A DNA stretch of 64,000 bases, taken from the NCBI RefSeq assembly GCF_014400405.1, contig NZ_CP060496.1:2170001-2234000 (forward strand). The letters run 5' to 3'. This DNA is from Brachybacterium sp. Z12. Its GTDB lineage: Bacteria > Actinomycetota > Actinomycetes > Actinomycetales > Dermabacteraceae. Below are positions 47,523 through 56,616 of this stretch, in pieces. Each line of letters opens with the position of its first letter. The first letter of the stretch is position 1. The translations under genes and the position numbers were made by a program. Under the pieces are notes generated by a model that worked only from the letters and a program-made list of their open reading frames with translations, was not told the origin of the DNA and searched no databases.

Positions 47523-48800
47523 TCAGCGCTCTTTCGATGCCGTCGGCGGCTCGGGAGGGCTCTCCTGCGAGGTGTCGGGCTCATCCTGCTCGACAGCACC
47601 GAGCTTCGTCCCTCGCTGGGGGCCTCGGCGCAGGCGCCGGTACTTCACGCGCTGGGACCGCGTGGCCTTGCTCCCGGCGCGGTCCTTCGGGTCCAGCGGA
47701 TCCTTGCCGAGGACGGGGTCGTCCCCTGCCTGGTACCGCTCGGTCCAGATCTGGATGAGAGCCCAGGCCATGGCGGTGTACGGCACGGCGAGGATGGCAC
47801 CGAAGATGCCGCCGACGATCGTGCCGATCGTCAGGGCCAGCAGCACGATCAGCGGATGGATGCTCAAGGTGCGGCCCATGACGACGGGCTGAAGGAGGTT
47901 GCCCTCGATCTGATTGACCGCAACGACGATGATGACCACGATCAGGGCTTCGACGGGGCCGGTGGTCACGACGGTGACGGCGGCGGCCAGGATGCCGGCG
48001 ACTGTCGCCCCGACGACGGGGATGAACGCGCCGATGAACACGATCACGGCCAGCGGGACTGCAAGCGGCACACCCACGACGGCAAGGCCGATGCCGATGA
48101 GGACGGCGTCGACGAGGGCGACGGTCGCGGTGCCCCGCACGTACCCGCCGAGGACGCCGGAAGCGCGGTCGACGGACTCTGCGAGCTTGGCGCGGGTCTC
48201 TCCGCGGAACCAGCGCAGCACGAAGTTCCAGATCTTCGAGCCGTCCTTGAGGAAGAAGAACAGCAGCACGATGATCAGCACCACGCCGGTGAGGAACTCG
48301 GTCGCGGCGCTGACGCCGGTGAGCGTGCTGGCGGCGAAGTCCTCGCTGGTGACGAAATCCGTGACCTGCTGCGCGGCGTCGTCGATCATCGACGTGTCCA
48401 CAGGCAGGGGTGACGACACGGTCCAGGAATAAAGCTGTTCCCAGCCGTCCACCGCGGAGGAGACGAGGCTGTCCCATTCGCTGCGGATGGCCAGCACGAT
48501 CCCACTGACCACGCCGCTGGCGACCAGCACGATGGCGAAGAACGAGGCGAGGGTGGCCCACATCCGCGACCATCCCTTACGGATCAGCCACTTCACCAGC
48601 GGCGCGACGGCGGAGGCCAGGATCAGCGCCACGAGCAAGGCGACCACCACGACCCGCACGCGCAGCAGCAGCCACACCACCCCGGCCATCACGGCTGCGA
48701 TCAGCAGGAGCTGACCGGCGCGGGCGCCGGCTCTGCCGAGGTTGTCCGACCAGGGGTTCGATGGCTGGTCGGTGCTCGTGGGTGGAGATGCTGTCATCAC
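47523..48800 (-). CDS. AI-2E family transporter (TqsA/PerM-like)
   Basis: 425 residues with eight hydrophobic segments typical of AI-2E: VVVVALLVALILASAVAPLV, IVLVASGVVSGIVLAI, VVLIIVLLFFFLKDG, LAVPLAVIVFIGAFIPVVGATVAGILAA, ALIVVIIVVAVNQIEGNLLQPVVMG and IVLLALTIGTIVGGIFGAILAVPYTA. The NQIEGNLLQP motif is diagnostic. The cargo may be autoinducer-2 or other solutes. A basic tail of 70 residues (KYRRLRRGPQRGTK) is an unusual C-terminal extension. It is the last gene before the FUSC gene. Confidence 0.92.
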   Translation of the reverse strand: MMTASPPTSTDQPSNPWSDNLGRAGARAGQLLLIAAVMAGVVWLLLRVRVVVVALLVALILASAVAPLVKWLIRKGWSRMWATLASFFAIVLVASGVVSGIVLAIRSEWDSLVSSAVDGWEQLYSWTVSSPLPVDTSMIDDAAQQVTDFVTSEDFAASTLTGVSAATEFLTGVVLIIVLLFFFLKDGSKIWNFVLRWFRGETRAKLAESVDRASGVLGGYVRGTATVALVDAVLIGIGLAVVGVPLAVPLAVIVFIGAFIPVVGATVAGILAAAVTVVTTGPVEALIVVIIVVAVNQIEGNLLQPVVMGRTLSIHPLIVLLALTIGTIVGGIFGAILAVPYTAMAWALIQIWTERYQAGDDPVLGKDPLDPKDRAGSKATRSQRVKYRRLRRGPQRGTKLGAVEQDEPDTSQESPPEPPTASKER

Positions 48801-49064
48801 GGTGGAGCTCCTGGATGTCGGGGGTGCTCAGGGTGTTCGTGAGGGATCAGCCAGTGTGCCAGGAAGAACTCCGAAGAGGACCGAGGACTTGGTCGGCCCG
48901 GCACTCCTCGCCCTCGGTACCGATCCGCTCGACCTGGCATGACTCGTCGCCTACGTCGCGACCCATCGACGAGGCCCTTTCAGAGCGCGGGAGAGCCCAT
49001 ATCCTGCGCCACCGCTTCGCAACCCCGGCGTACAGGAGCTCGCGAGATCTCGACGCCCATCGGT
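48801..49064. other. Intergenic region between AI-2E and FUSC genes
   Basis: About 265 bases; both neighbours are on the minus strand. No convincing coding frame, repeat or hairpin is seen. Confidence 0.4.
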
Positions 49065-50189
49065 TCAGGTTTGCGGATTGTCCCGTGTCGGCTCACGCGC
49101 TTCGCGCGCTGAGGCGACGTCGTCCACGATCATGGCGATGTGGCGCACGCTGGAGAGGAGAGAGCCGTAGAGCGGCCAGGTCTCCTCGGGGAGGTCCTGG
49201 TCGGTCGCCATCTCTCGGGCGAGGGCGTCGAGCCGATCAGTGATCGGATCGACGTTCGCATCGGGATCGGCGATGGCGTGTCCGGCGTCGCGAACAATGG
49301 CAGCCCATTTCTCCCGGAAGCGTTCGTCCCAGGCACCCTCGGAGTAGGCAGCCTCGTACAGGGTCCGGGCCAGATGGCGCAGGTGCGAGATACCCTCGTC
49401 GACCCGCTGAAGGATCTCCTCGTAGTCGACTCTCCGGCCCGGCCCCGATCCGCGATCCCCCAGGTGCCGGGTGTTCGTCAGCCGATATCGGGGATTGGAC
49501 CTTCTGCTCTCGCGGGCGAAGCGGACCGACTGCCACGCAGTTTCCAGCTCGTCGCTCATCGACTCAGTCTCTCGCCGCCAGGAGTCGGCCTTGTCGGTTT
49601 CCCAGGAGGACGAGAACTCGTCGGCCATGTTGGTCAGCATGTCGCCCATGCGACGGTTGATACGGTCCACGTGTCGCGCCGCCTGATGCTCGCGCAGCGG
49701 CGGAATGATCAGCAGGTTGACGAGGACCCCGATCCCCACCCCGACACCGACCTCGAGGATGCGGTCCAGCAGCAGGGGCTGTTGCTCCGAGAACCCGCTA
49801 CCGAGAACGAAGATTGCCGTGGTCGCGATCGCGACACCCTCGTCTCGGATCCACGACAGCCGCGCCCCGGCGAGACCGACGAACAGCGCCAGCGCGAAGG
49901 TCCACACGCTGACCCCGAGGTACGCACCGATCAGGAATGACAGTCCGACCCCGATCGCGGAGGCCACCGTCGTCTGCACACCCCGCGACAGCGACCTGTG
50001 CACCGTGGCGTGGACCGTCAGCAGCGCAGTCCACGGAGCAAGGAACGGCAACATCGAATCCAGCACCGCGAGGGAGAACCACCACGCAGCGGTGGCCGCG
50101 ACCACGCCCTTGAAGATCTGCAGCAGATCGGTGGTGACCTCAGGCCGCCGTGCCTGTTCTCGCAGTCGTCGCATGGCCGTCATCCTCAC
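49065..50189 (-). CDS. FUSC-family membrane protein (aromatic acid exporter-like)
   Basis: 374 residues. The N-terminal half has six hydrophobic helices (IFKGVVAATAAWWFSLAVL, PFLAPWTALLTVHATVHRSLSRG, TTVASAIGVGLSFLIGAYLG, FALALFVGLAGARL, ILEVGVGVGIGVLVNLLIIPP) typical of FUSC/DUF2955 proteins. The C-terminal half is a long helical cytoplasmic domain with Arg/Glu-rich coiled coils. Related proteins export aromatic carboxylic acids or act at the envelope. No partner is encoded nearby. The start at 50189 is one of several close Met codons. Confidence 0.85.
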   Translation of the reverse strand: MRMTAMRRLREQARRPEVTTDLLQIFKGVVAATAAWWFSLAVLDSMLPFLAPWTALLTVHATVHRSLSRGVQTTVASAIGVGLSFLIGAYLGVSVWTFALALFVGLAGARLSWIRDEGVAIATTAIFVLGSGFSEQQPLLLDRILEVGVGVGIGVLVNLLIIPPLREHQAARHVDRINRRMGDMLTNMADEFSSSWETDKADSWRRETESMSDELETAWQSVRFARESRRSNPRYRLTNTRHLGDRGSGPGRRVDYEEILQRVDEGISHLRHLARTLYEAAYSEGAWDERFREKWAAIVRDAGHAIADPDANVDPITDRLDALAREMATDQDLPEETWPLYGSLLSSVRHIAMIVDDVASAREAREPTRDNPQT

Positions 50190-50443
50190 GCCTAGGAAAT
50201 GTGCTCGGAAGTCTTCCCCACCCCGGATGCCCAGGAGTGCTCAGGACCCTTCGGTCAGGAGTTCCTCACGTCGCCGTCTCATCATGTCGCCCTCTCTCCG
50301 GCGGTCGTTGGTACCGATGGGGCAGCCTCCCCGAGGTGCTCCCGGATCCAGGCCCGGTGGTCGCGGCCGCTGGGGTGGGCACTGGTCACGACGAAGCCTC
50401 CCTGGAGGATTCATTCCGCCCGGACCTGCGTAGGCCCTGCCGG

Positions 50444-51292
50444 TCAGCGGTCCAGGAACTCGATCAACGCGCGGTTGAAGTCCTGGGCGTGTGAGACGTT
50501 CAGTCCGTGGGGCGCGCCGTCCACGATGGTGAGCTCGCTGTGTGACACCTCGCGGTGGGTACGGTCTCCGGATCCTTCGAAGGGCACGATGCCGTCTGCG
50601 CTTCCATGGAGAACGAGGGTGGGGACGTCGATCCTGGAGAGGTCGTCGCGGAAGTCCGTGATTCCGAACGATTGCATGGCTTCGAGTGCTGCGAGCTTGT
50701 CTGCCTGCTGGCACTGACGAATCGCGTCGTGGCGCTGGGTCTCGGTGACGAGCAGGTCTCCCTCGGCGTTCGGGGAGAAGAACTGACGGATGAACTGGTC
50801 GTAGAAGGCGTCCTGGTCAGCGGTCAGCTGTGCTGTCATCGCCGCAGCCTTGCTCTTCTCGAGCGGACCGTCGGGGTTGCCCGGGGCGTTCATCATCATC
50901 GGGGTGATGGCGGCTGCGAACACCACGCTGCGCAGGCGGGCCTCACCGTGCCGTGCGATGTAGCGCGCCACCTCGCCGCCTCCCATGGAGAACCCGACAA
51001 GGGTGACATCGGTGAGGTCAAGCTGGTCCAGCACTCCGGCGAGGTCGTCAGCGAGCGTGTCGTAGTCGTATCCGGACTTCGGCTTGTCGCTGCGCCCGAA
51101 GCCGCGTCGGTCGTAGGTCAGCACTCGGTATCCGGCCTCGCGCAGCGCGCCGATCTGCTCGATCCAGGACTCGCCGGACAGCGGCCAGCCGTGGATCAAC
51201 ACCACCGGGCGACCGGATCCTCCGTGGTCATCGACATGGACCTGCACGTCTTTGAGGCCGAACAGGCGGGAATTCACGGGGACGTCAGTCAT
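50444..51292 (-). CDS. Alpha/beta hydrolase, non-heme haloperoxidase-like
   Basis: 282 residues. Chloroperoxidase-type features: VVLIHGWPLSGESWIEQ, VLTYDRRGFGRSDKP, nucleophile in TLVGFSMGGGEVARYI, FAAAITPMMM, VPTLVLHGSADGIVPFE and His in GAPHGLNVSHAQDFN. These enzymes are serine esterases and perhydrolases; halogenation is a side reaction. Start ATG 51292 with GGAGGAACTCC upstream; the frame is open to 51307. Confidence 0.92.
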   Translation of the reverse strand: MTDVPVNSRLFGLKDVQVHVDDHGGSGRPVVLIHGWPLSGESWIEQIGALREAGYRVLTYDRRGFGRSDKPKSGYDYDTLADDLAGVLDQLDLTDVTLVGFSMGGGEVARYIARHGEARLRSVVFAAAITPMMMNAPGNPDGPLEKSKAAAMTAQLTADQDAFYDQFIRQFFSPNAEGDLLVTETQRHDAIRQCQQADKLAALEAMQSFGITDFRDDLSRIDVPTLVLHGSADGIVPFEGSGDRTHREVSHSELTIVDGAPHGLNVSHAQDFNRALIEFLDR

Positions 51293-51408
51293 GGAGTTCC
51301 TCCTCATCGGGTCTGGCGTTGAGCGTACGTGCCACAGCAGATCCCGTCAGTAAGGGCGACCTATCGGTCGCCAGACGATGCGATGACGCGTCGCGCCCAA
51401 CGCTCTCG

Positions 51409-51600
51409 AAGGAACAGCTCCCGCCCTGGGGCTCGCCGGCGCTGGCCCCGATGCTGGGGATCCACCGAGCATCCGTGTTCGCGAAGCTCAAGGGCGAGGC
51501 GTCGTGGAAGGCCAGCGAGGTCGCAAGCCTGGCCCGATACTTCGATGTATCCGTGAGCGACCTCTTCGACGGTCTCGGCCGGTTCCGGGACACAAAGAAG
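51409..51600 (+). pseudogene. Helix-turn-helix fragment next to tRNA-Lys
   Basis: A reading frame contains PALAPMLGIHRASVFAKLKGEASWKASEVASLARYFDVSVSDLF, an XRE-type helix-turn-helix. It has no clear start (upstream is open but featureless) and, as written, would run through the terminator into the tRNA. It looks like the end of a regulator cut off at its N-terminus, possibly debris of an element integrated beside the tRNA. No integrase or repeat is seen. Confidence 0.4.
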
Positions 51601-51625
51601 CCCCACCGGGTGACCGGTGGGGCTT
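51598..51625. terminator. Terminator beside tRNA-Lys
   Basis: AAGCCCCACCGG and CCGGTGGGGCTT form a perfect 12-bp stem with a GTGA loop. It is downstream of the minus-strand tRNA-Lys and also ends the plus-strand HTH fragment. Confidence 0.85.
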
Positions 51626-51632
51626 CAGGTGG

Positions 51633-51706
51633 TGCGCCATCAGGGACTCGAACCCCGGACCTACTGATTAAGAGTCAGCCGCTCTAACCAACTGAGCTAA
51701 TGGCGC
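51633..51706 (-). tRNA. tRNA-Lys (CTT)
   Basis: Acceptor GCGCCA/TGGCGC, D arm with GTTGGTTA, loop CTCTTAA (anticodon CTT, reads AAG), T loop TTCGAGT. Discriminator A; CCA not encoded. Confidence 0.95.
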
Positions 51707-51930
51707 GAACAGGAAAGAACTTTACCCCCATGTCGCCGCACGTCCAACTCGAGAGGCCACTGTGTGAGCCAGTGAACAGCGGGGCTTCCGGTGGCGCGGC
51801 ACCGAGAGCCCCGACCCTTCCATGACGCTGGTACTCGGCGCGGGGACCTGCTGTGATCCTCTAGACTTGATCCTCCCAGGAATGTCGGCGCGCGAGGGCC
51901 CTGCCAGGTTGCTCGCCGGAGGAGGTCAGC

Positions 51931-52827
51931 GTGAGGATCGCGGTCACCGGTGCCACAGGTGTGCTCGGCCAGGAAGCTGTGGAGGCGCTGGTCGCCGCCG
52001 GGCACGAGGTCACCGGCATCACTCGCCGGGACTCCGGGGTCCCCATCATCGAGGGGCGGGGCGGCAGCGCCATCGTCGCTGACGTGTTCGACCCCTCGGA
52101 TCTCGCGCGCGCCTTCCGCGGCCACGACGTCGCCATCAACGCCCTCGCCCATGTGCCCGTCGGCATGGCGGGCCTGCGCCCCCTGGCCTGGCGCGAGGAC
52201 GACAAGCTCCACCTCGAGGCGTCCGTCGCGATCGCGAAGGCCGCTGCCGAGGCCGGTGTGCGCCGCCTGATCCAGGAATCCACGATCTTCCTGTACCCGC
52301 ACAACGGCTCGGACTGGATCGGTGAGGACCAGCCCTTGAACGTCCGCAACCAGGCGTTCCGGCCACGTGTGAAGGAGATGCGTGCCGCGGTGGACTTCGC
52401 GACCTCGGGCCGCAGCGCCGTGATCCTGCGCCTGGGCCAGCTGTTCGGCCGTGACCAGCACACCACCCATGCGCTGAAGGCGACTAAGTCGGGTGATCCG
52501 ATCCTGCTGGGCAAGCCGGAGCACTACGTGACCCTGCTGCATCACTCCGATGCGGGCCGTGCGTTCGTGGCCGCGCTTCGTGCGGGCAGCGGCTTCTACA
52601 ACGTCGGCGGTGAGCCGATCACCAAGAAGCGCTGGGCGAAGGACCTCGCTACGGAGGCCGGGGTCGAGAACCCGGCGAAGTTCTATCCGGAGATCACCCA
52701 GGCGATCGTCGGCACCCGACTCGATGTTCAGCGTCGTTCACTGCGGGTCTCTTCGGTGCGGTTCATGTCCGAGACCGGGTGGCGGCCGACGGTGGGCCCC
52801 TCCACGCCGGGCTGGTCACGCCGCTGA
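51931..52827 (+). CDS. NAD(P)-dependent epimerase/dehydratase-like oxidoreductase
   Basis: 298 residues, extended SDR type with glycine motif VTGATGVLGQEAVEAL, ADVFDPSDLARAFRGHD, AINALAHVP, RLIQESTIFLYP instead of the classical YxxxK context, and ILRLGQLFGRD. This is a NAD(P)-binding family of atypical SDRs. The GTG at 51931 is preferred because GGAGG lies five bases upstream. The tail may shift frame near 52800 (SETGWRPTVG is a common end). It is convergent with the acetyltransferase gene. Confidence 0.82.
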   Translation: MRIAVTGATGVLGQEAVEALVAAGHEVTGITRRDSGVPIIEGRGGSAIVADVFDPSDLARAFRGHDVAINALAHVPVGMAGLRPLAWREDDKLHLEASVAIAKAAAEAGVRRLIQESTIFLYPHNGSDWIGEDQPLNVRNQAFRPRVKEMRAAVDFATSGRSAVILRLGQLFGRDQHTTHALKATKSGDPILLGKPEHYVTLLHHSDAGRAFVAALRAGSGFYNVGGEPITKKRWAKDLATEAGVENPAKFYPEITQAIVGTRLDVQRRSLRVSSVRFMSETGWRPTVGPSTPGWSRR

Positions 52828-52879
52828 CCGCTTCCGCGGCGGCAGCCCTGCGATGTGCTGAGCGCAACGGGCTGTCTGC

Positions 52880-53470
52880 TCAGAGGCTGCGGATCACGCG
52901 CGCCGGGTTCCCGACCGCGAGGCTGCGGGCAGGCACGTCCTTGGTGACCACGCTGCCCGCGCCGATCACTGCGCCGTCCCCGATGCTCACGCCGGGCAGC
53001 ACGGTCACTCCTCCCCCGATCCACACGTCGTCACCGATGGTGATCGGCTCCGCGGCCTCCCATCCCTGACGGCGCGGCTCCAGTTCGAGCGGATGGATCG
53101 GGGTGAGCAGCTGGATGTTCGGCCCCAGCTGGCAGTGGCGCCCGATCCTGATCTCCGCCACGTCCAGGGCGGTGAGGTGGAAGTTCACGAAGGTGCCCTC
53201 CCCGATGTGCAGCTGGCTGCCGTAGTCGACCCGCAGCGGAGCCCGCACATGCGCCCCCTCTCCGACGCTGCCGAGCAGCTCTCGGAGGATCTCCTGCGTG
53301 GCCTCCGGATCGACGGGGTACTCGCGGTTGAAGCGCTCGTTCAGCGCGAGGGCGTGCTGGAAGGCACGCTGGATCTCGGGATCGTCGGCGATGTACCAGT
53401 CCCCCTCGACCAGCTTCTGCCATGGGCGCCGGGGATCGTTCTCGTCGATGTGGAAGCTCTTCATGGACAT
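52880..53470 (-). CDS. Sugar/maltose O-acetyltransferase (LbH hexapeptide family)
   Basis: 196 residues: MAT N-terminal domain ([24 protein letters not shown]) and a left-handed beta helix with [47 protein letters not shown] (catalytic His), [39 protein letters not shown]. It acetylates a sugar hydroxyl from acetyl-CoA; the acceptor is unknown. Highly similar to LacA/NodL/Maa. Starts at 53470 or 53464. Confidence 0.92.
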   Translation of the reverse strand: MSMKSFHIDENDPRRPWQKLVEGDWYIADDPEIQRAFQHALALNERFNREYPVDPEATQEILRELLGSVGEGAHVRAPLRVDYGSQLHIGEGTFVNFHLTALDVAEIRIGRHCQLGPNIQLLTPIHPLELEPRRQGWEAAEPITIGDDVWIGGGVTVLPGVSIGDGAVIGAGSVVTKDVPARSLAVGNPARVIRSL

Positions 53471-53501
53471 GAGCGTAGGCGCCGCAGCAGGTGAGTCCTG
53501 G

Positions 53502-53965
53502 TCAGCGGGGCAGGCGCATCCCCAGGCTCGGTGCCGAGTCGACGAATCCCAGCGAGCGGTAGAGGCTCTGACCGGGCGGGTCTGCGAGCAGCGTGATGTA
53601 GGGCTCCGGCGGGGCGGCCTCGTCGATGCGGCCGATGAGCACTTCCATCACGGCGCGCCCAGGCCCTGTCGCTGGTGCGCGGGGTCGGTGGCGATATCCG
53701 CGATGTGGAAGTACCAGGTGCCGTCTCCGATCACGCGCCCCATCGCAGCGAGCGAGCCGCCCTCGGTGCGCACCGTGATCCAGGCCCAGCTGGCGGTGAG
53801 GGCCCCGGTGGCCTGTGCCGGGGTGCGCGGGCTGAGGCCGGCGACCTCGCGCAGGCGCACGTACTCCTCGCTCGTCGGCGGCTCTTCGACCATCCTGTAC
53901 CCGGCCGGCAATGGCGTCAGCGGCTGCTGCGCTGGCGGACAGGGGCTGGAAGCGTTCTCGGGCAT
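53502..53965 (-). CDS. GNAT-family N-acetyltransferase (frame broken near 53660)
   Basis: About 154 residues. [58 protein letters not shown] and then, after a frame change, [14 protein letters not shown] and [19 protein letters not shown]. The Ac-CoA motif (QRQGLG) is complete. One lost base near 53660 accounts for the break. The substrate is unknown. It is divergent from the YchJ-like gene by 48 bases. Confidence 0.85.
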
Positions 53966-54013
53966 GGACCGATCCTGTCATCTCCTGCTCAGCGTGCGCG
54001 AGATACTCGAGGG

Positions 54014-54430
54014 ATGAGCACGCCCTCCCCTGCCCTGCCCGACTCCGCCCGCTGCCCCTGCGGCAGCGGCGACATCTTCGGAGACTGCTGCGGCCCGGTG
54101 CTGCGGCAGGAGCGCCGCGCCGGGACCGCCCAGGCGCTGATGCGCTCGCGCTACACCGCTTTCGCGGTGCGGGATCTTGAGCACCTGCTGGCCTCCTGGC
54201 ATCCGCGCACCCGGCCCCCGCGCGAGGAGCTCGCGGGATCGCTCGCGCAGGATGTGAGGTGGCTGCGGCTGGAGGTGCTCGCCACCGCTCAGGGCGGCCC
54301 ATTCGATGACACCGGCACGGTGGAGTTCGTGGCGATCTCGAAGAGCGAGCAGGGGCGTCAGGAGCAGCACGAGGTCTCCCGCTTCGTCCGGGAGGACGGC
54401 AGCTGGTACTACGTCGACGGGGACACCTGA
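54014..54430 (+). CDS. YchJ/UPF0225 family protein with SEC-C motif
   Basis: 138 residues. Starts MSTPSPALPDSARCPCGSG, the SEC-C zinc motif (CPCGSGDIFGDCC), then the middle RTGTAQALMRSRYTAFAVRDLEHLLASWHP-like DUF1841/YchJ body and EFVAISKSEQGRQEQHEVSRFVREDGSWYYVDG. The family is widespread and uncharacterised; the SEC-C motif suggests contact with SecA or other zinc partners. A 34-bp palindrome follows as terminator. Confidence 0.9.
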   Translation: MSTPSPALPDSARCPCGSGDIFGDCCGPVLRQERRAGTAQALMRSRYTAFAVRDLEHLLASWHPRTRPPREELAGSLAQDVRWLRLEVLATAQGGPFDDTGTVEFVAISKSEQGRQEQHEVSRFVREDGSWYYVDGDT

Positions 54431-54471
54431 GGCGTCGGCCCCGGAAGCGGCTCTCAGCGCCCAGGAACGGG

Positions 54472-54505
54472 CTCGGCGCCGGTCACGATCGTGACCGGCG
54501 CCGAG
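54472..54505. terminator. Bidirectional terminator between YchJ and DUF3618 genes
   Basis: A perfect 34-bp palindrome (CTCGGCGCCGGTCACGA and its complement) lies between two converging genes, 42 bases after the YchJ stop and 30 bases before the other stop. Confidence 0.85.
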
Positions 54506-54534
54506 ACGCGTATCGGGCGAAGCGCCCGCGAGGA

Positions 54535-54906
54535 TCAGTCCTTCGCGGCGCGGGCCTTCTCCTTGGCCTTCTGCTTCGCGGCCTTGGCCTTCTGGGCCTC
54601 GGCCTGCTTCACGGACTTCGAGGGCTTCTCGTCCCCACCGGACAGTGCGATCGCCGCGGCGATCCCTGCTCCGATGAGGACCACGCCGATGACGCCGCCT
54701 GCGATCGCTGTTGGGAGCGTCGAAGGGGTCTTCCCGTCACCGGCCGCGGAAAAAGCCTTCACCGAACCGGTCAGCTCGTTCTTCCACCGCGTGACCGCAT
54801 TCTTGGGGTGCACACGGTCGATCAGCTCATCGATGTCGGACGCGAGGTTGTCCTGCCGGCGATAAGCCTCATCGCGCATCTCGTCCAGGCTCTTCTTCTT
54901 GGCCAC
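54535..54906 (-). CDS. DUF3618-like membrane protein with charged tail
   Basis: 123 residues. Starts VAKKKSLDEMRDEAYRRQDNLASDIDELIDRVHPKNAV, which is the DUF3618 helical part, followed by one membrane helix (IAGGVIGVVLIGAGIAAAIAL) and a Lys/Ala-rich tail (KAKAAKQKAKEKARAAK). The GTG at 54906 is chosen because GGAGG stands five bases upstream and the frame further upstream looks non-coding. Related actinobacterial proteins occur in envelope loci; function is unknown. Confidence 0.75.
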   Translation of the reverse strand: MAKKKSLDEMRDEAYRRQDNLASDIDELIDRVHPKNAVTRWKNELTGSVKAFSAAGDGKTPSTLPTAIAGGVIGVVLIGAGIAAAIALSGGDEKPSKSVKQAEAQKAKAAKQKAKEKARAAKD

Positions 54907-54973
54907 CACTGCCTCCGGGGTCGTCAGGGTCTGCTGTGCAGATCGTATCGCGGTCAGGACGGTGCGGGTGCCG

Positions 54974-55728
54974 TCAGCCCTTGGTGCGGGCGAGGAAGTC
55001 GTCCGCCCCGCCCACCAGCTCGACGTGTCCGGTCTCGACATCGGCCACGGCCGCCGCCGCAACCTCGCCGGCGAACTCCTCGACGGAGTAGAGCTTTCCG
55101 GCGGCTTCGCGGCGGGCCTCGAGGGCGCCCGGGCGTGCCCGGTTCAGCAGGGTCGCGGTGACGGTGCCCTCGATCATGTCGCCGGAGACGACCACGAAGG
55201 AGACGCCCTTCTCGGACATCTCGCCGATCCGCTGCGTCAGCACGGTCTCGCCGGCGCGCTTCGACTTCGCGACCAGCTCGTACTCGGGCATGGTCTCCAC
55301 CTCGTCGATGAAGTGCGCCTGGTGGCTGGTCACGAAGACCACGCGGCCGCCCTGGGAGAGGCGCTCGAGCCCGGCGGTGAGCGCATCGTTCTGCGCGTCA
55401 CGGTTCAGGCGCATCGCGTAGTCCTCCCCGAGATCCGCCTCCATGCCGCCGGAGGCGTTGAGGACCAGCAGGTCGAGCGAGCCGAAGCTGTCGATGGCGG
55501 TCTGCATCAGAGTGCTCACGCCCTCCCCGTCGGTGAGGTCCGCGCCGACGGCGACGGCCTTGCCACCAGCGGCCTCGATCTCCGCGACCACCTTGTTCGC
55601 GCGGGGAGCCTTCTGGCGGTAGTTGATGACGACGTTCGCGCCCTCTGCGGCAAGCACTTCGCGGTGGCCGCACCGACTCCGCGGGACGAACCGGTGACGA
55701 CGGCGGTCTTGCCTGCGAGGGCGCTCAT
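54974..55728 (-). CDS. SDR-family oxidoreductase (frame broken near 55655)
   Basis: About 251 residues of classical SDR: KTAVVTGSSRGVGAATAK (cofactor), NVVINYRQKAPRANKVVAEIEAAGGKAVAVGADLTD, LLVLNASGGMEADL and VVFVTSHQAHFI near the position of the catalytic Ser. The usual YxxxK appears as YELVAKSK. A base missing near 55655 separates the first 23 residues from the rest. NADP preference is likely from the Arg in VINYRQ. It lies between DUF3618 and tRNA-Leu. Confidence 0.85.
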
Positions 55729-55809
55729 GAGTACTCCTGGGGGAACGAGGGCTGAAGGACCACCCGAGCCTACCGGAGCACCGGCCGAGGCCCGCTAGGC
55801 TGGGCCCGC

Positions 55810-55891
<82 letters not shown>

Positions 55892-55923
55892 CGCATCATC
55901 CCCCGCGAAGAGGAGACGGCCAC

Positions 55924-56616
55924 ATGACCCTGTTCGGACTGGTCCGACATGGACAGACGGACTACAACCTGCGGAACCTGTTCCAAGGGTCCTCCGACAT
56001 CCCCCTGAACGAGACGGGGATCGCGCAGGCGCACGCCGCGTTCGACGAGCTGCCTGCGGTGGACTGGGACGTGGTGATCACCTCACCGCTGTCACGAGCC
56101 GAGCAGACCGGCCGGATCATCGCCGAGGACCATGACATCCCCTTCGGCGGCACGGATCCCCGGCTGGTCGAGATCGACTGGGGCGCCGCCGAAGGCCACT
56201 CGGTCGAGGAGATGGAGCAGACCTATCCGGGACGCTCCTTCCCCGGCCGCGAGGATCACCAGGCGGTCGCCGATCGCGGGTACGACGCGCTGGAGGCGCT
56301 CGAGGAGCGCTTCCCGGGCAAGAAGGTGCTGGTCGTCGCTCATGGCACGCTGATCCGCTTCATCCTCTCCGGGATCATCGAGCAGCCGATGCCCTCGATC
56401 CCGAACGCGACGCTGTCCCTCGTCGACCTCGAGGAGACGACCTGGCGGGTGACGATGATCGCGGGCCAGGAGGTCGACCACTCGGTCAAGGTGGTCTCCC
56501 GCGACCAGAACCCCCGATTCTTCGTCGAGAAGTCCCAGCTCGCACCGGCACAGGTCGCCGCAGTCTCCGCCGCCCAGGACGCTGCCGGGGACACCGCAGA
56601 AGGAGGCACCCGATGA
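55924..56616 (+). CDS. Histidine phosphatase family protein
   Basis: 230 residues with the catalytic RHG (FGLVRHGQTDYNLRNLFQGSSDIPLNETG), VVITSPLSRAEQTG, LVEIDWGAAEGHSVEEME, and second His in VLVVAHGTLIRFIL. Family members act as phosphoglycerate mutases or broad phosphatases; the substrate is unknown. The extra C-terminal 40 residues after EVDHSVK are Ala/Gln-rich. GAAGAGGAG precedes the ATG. The next gene overlaps by four bases (ATGA), so they are coupled. Confidence 0.9.
   Translation: MTLFGLVRHGQTDYNLRNLFQGSSDIPLNETGIAQAHAAFDELPAVDWDVVITSPLSRAEQTGRIIAEDHDIPFGGTDPRLVEIDWGAAEGHSVEEMEQTYPGRSFPGREDHQAVADRGYDALEALEERFPGKKVLVVAHGTLIRFILSGIIEQPMPSIPNATLSLVDLEETTWRVTMIAGQEVDHSVKVVSRDQNPRFFVEKSQLAPAQVAAVSAAQDAAGDTAEGGTR

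Noticed and set aside
50241..50284. 14-codon Arg/Glu frame (MMRRRREELLTEGS)
   Set aside because: Too short and without supporting signals; the 250-base gap between FUSC and the hydrolase is left unannotated.
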